Part shown: positions 5,853 through 6,058 of the stretch, in pieces
Position numbering within the stretch: the first letter of the stretch is position 1
How the letters are laid out: each line of letters starts with the position of its first letter
NCBI GenBank assembly: GCA_026982585.1
Contig: JALSGW010000041.1
Location: 1-6,058, forward strand
Direction of reading: 5' to 3'
Length of the DNA stretch: 6,058 bases
Source of the DNA: Alphaproteobacteria bacterium
GTDB taxonomy: Bacteria; Pseudomonadota; Alphaproteobacteria; Geminicoccales; Geminicoccaceae
Translations under genes and position numbers: made by a program
The notes under the pieces: model-generated
Told to the model about the DNA's origin: nothing
Databases searched by the model: none
The model's input: only the letters and a program-made list of their open reading frames with translations

Positions 5853-6058
5853 GTGATCTGCTATCGGCTGCGCTGCGAGCGGGATCACGAGTTCGAGGGC
5901 TGGTTCGCGAGCAGCGACGCCTATGACCGCCAGGCCCAGGCGGGCCTCGTGAGCTGCCCGTTGTGCGGCAGCGTCAAGGTCGAGAAGGCGCCCATGGCGC
6001 CTGCGATCGCCCGCTCGCGCGGCAGCGGCCAGGCGGCCGACGAAGGCGATGAAACCCG
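5853..6058 (+). CDS. DUF1178 family protein, 3' part beyond the window
   Basis: 68 codons are visible. The start resembles the DUF1178 family: MICYRLRCERDHEFEGWF, then SSDAYDRQ, GLVSCPLCGS and VEKAPMAPAI. Cys8, His12, Cys35 and Cys38 are placed as in a zinc ribbon; metal binding is inferred. From about residue 54 the sequence becomes a polar Arg/Ser/Gly/Ala/Glu linker, which is also common in this family before its second half. The biochemical function of DUF1178 is unknown to me. The start is GTG at 5853, with GGAG 7 bases upstream; no in-frame alternative nearby fits the family better. It lies 96 bases after comF, and may have its own promoter in that gap. As I recall, comF and a DUF1178 gene are near each other in many alphaproteobacteria but with grxC and a nitrilase-family gene between them. 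Confidence 0.9.
   Translation, partial: MICYRLRCERDHEFEGWFASSDAYDRQAQAGLVSCPLCGSVKVEKAPMAPAIARSRGSGQAADEGDET

Overview
The window is GC-rich bacterial chromosome, densely coding on both strands, with two gene blocks transcribed away from each other from a 92-bp intergenic region (2727-2818). The gene order tpiA-secG-pyrG, the SecG sequence (RSEGGGLG followed by GLMTGRGTANLLTRTTAIL), the GGQDCH stretch of TpiA and the presence of a DUF1178 protein together suggest an alphaproteobacterium, perhaps a Rhodospirillales-like lineage. This placement rests on remembered family features, not on a search.

Minus strand, read right to left: tpiA (triosephosphate isomerase, 2726-1962), secG (translocase subunit, 1930-1628) and pyrG (CTP synthase, from 1567, running off the left edge after 522 codons). 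The gaps are 31 and 60 bases with no visible terminator, so this looks like one housekeeping operon serving glycolysis, protein export and pyrimidine nucleotide synthesis.

Plus strand: an unrecognised exported protein (2819-4396), an unrecognised small exported protein (4393-4983) and a ComF-family phosphoribosyltransferase (4980-5756). They are joined by 4-base stop/start overlaps (GTGA and ATGA), so they are probably translationally coupled. After a 96-base gap a DUF1178 gene begins at a GTG codon (5853) and runs off the right edge.

The most interesting part is the exported pair. I read the larger protein as a probable seven-bladed beta-propeller (seven imperfect repeats about 50 residues apart) with a C-terminal beta-rich domain. 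The smaller one has a signal peptide and exactly two cysteines. I recognise neither as a named family. No mobile element, CRISPR array, tRNA or rRNA was seen, and no stretch over 300 bases lacks a gene.
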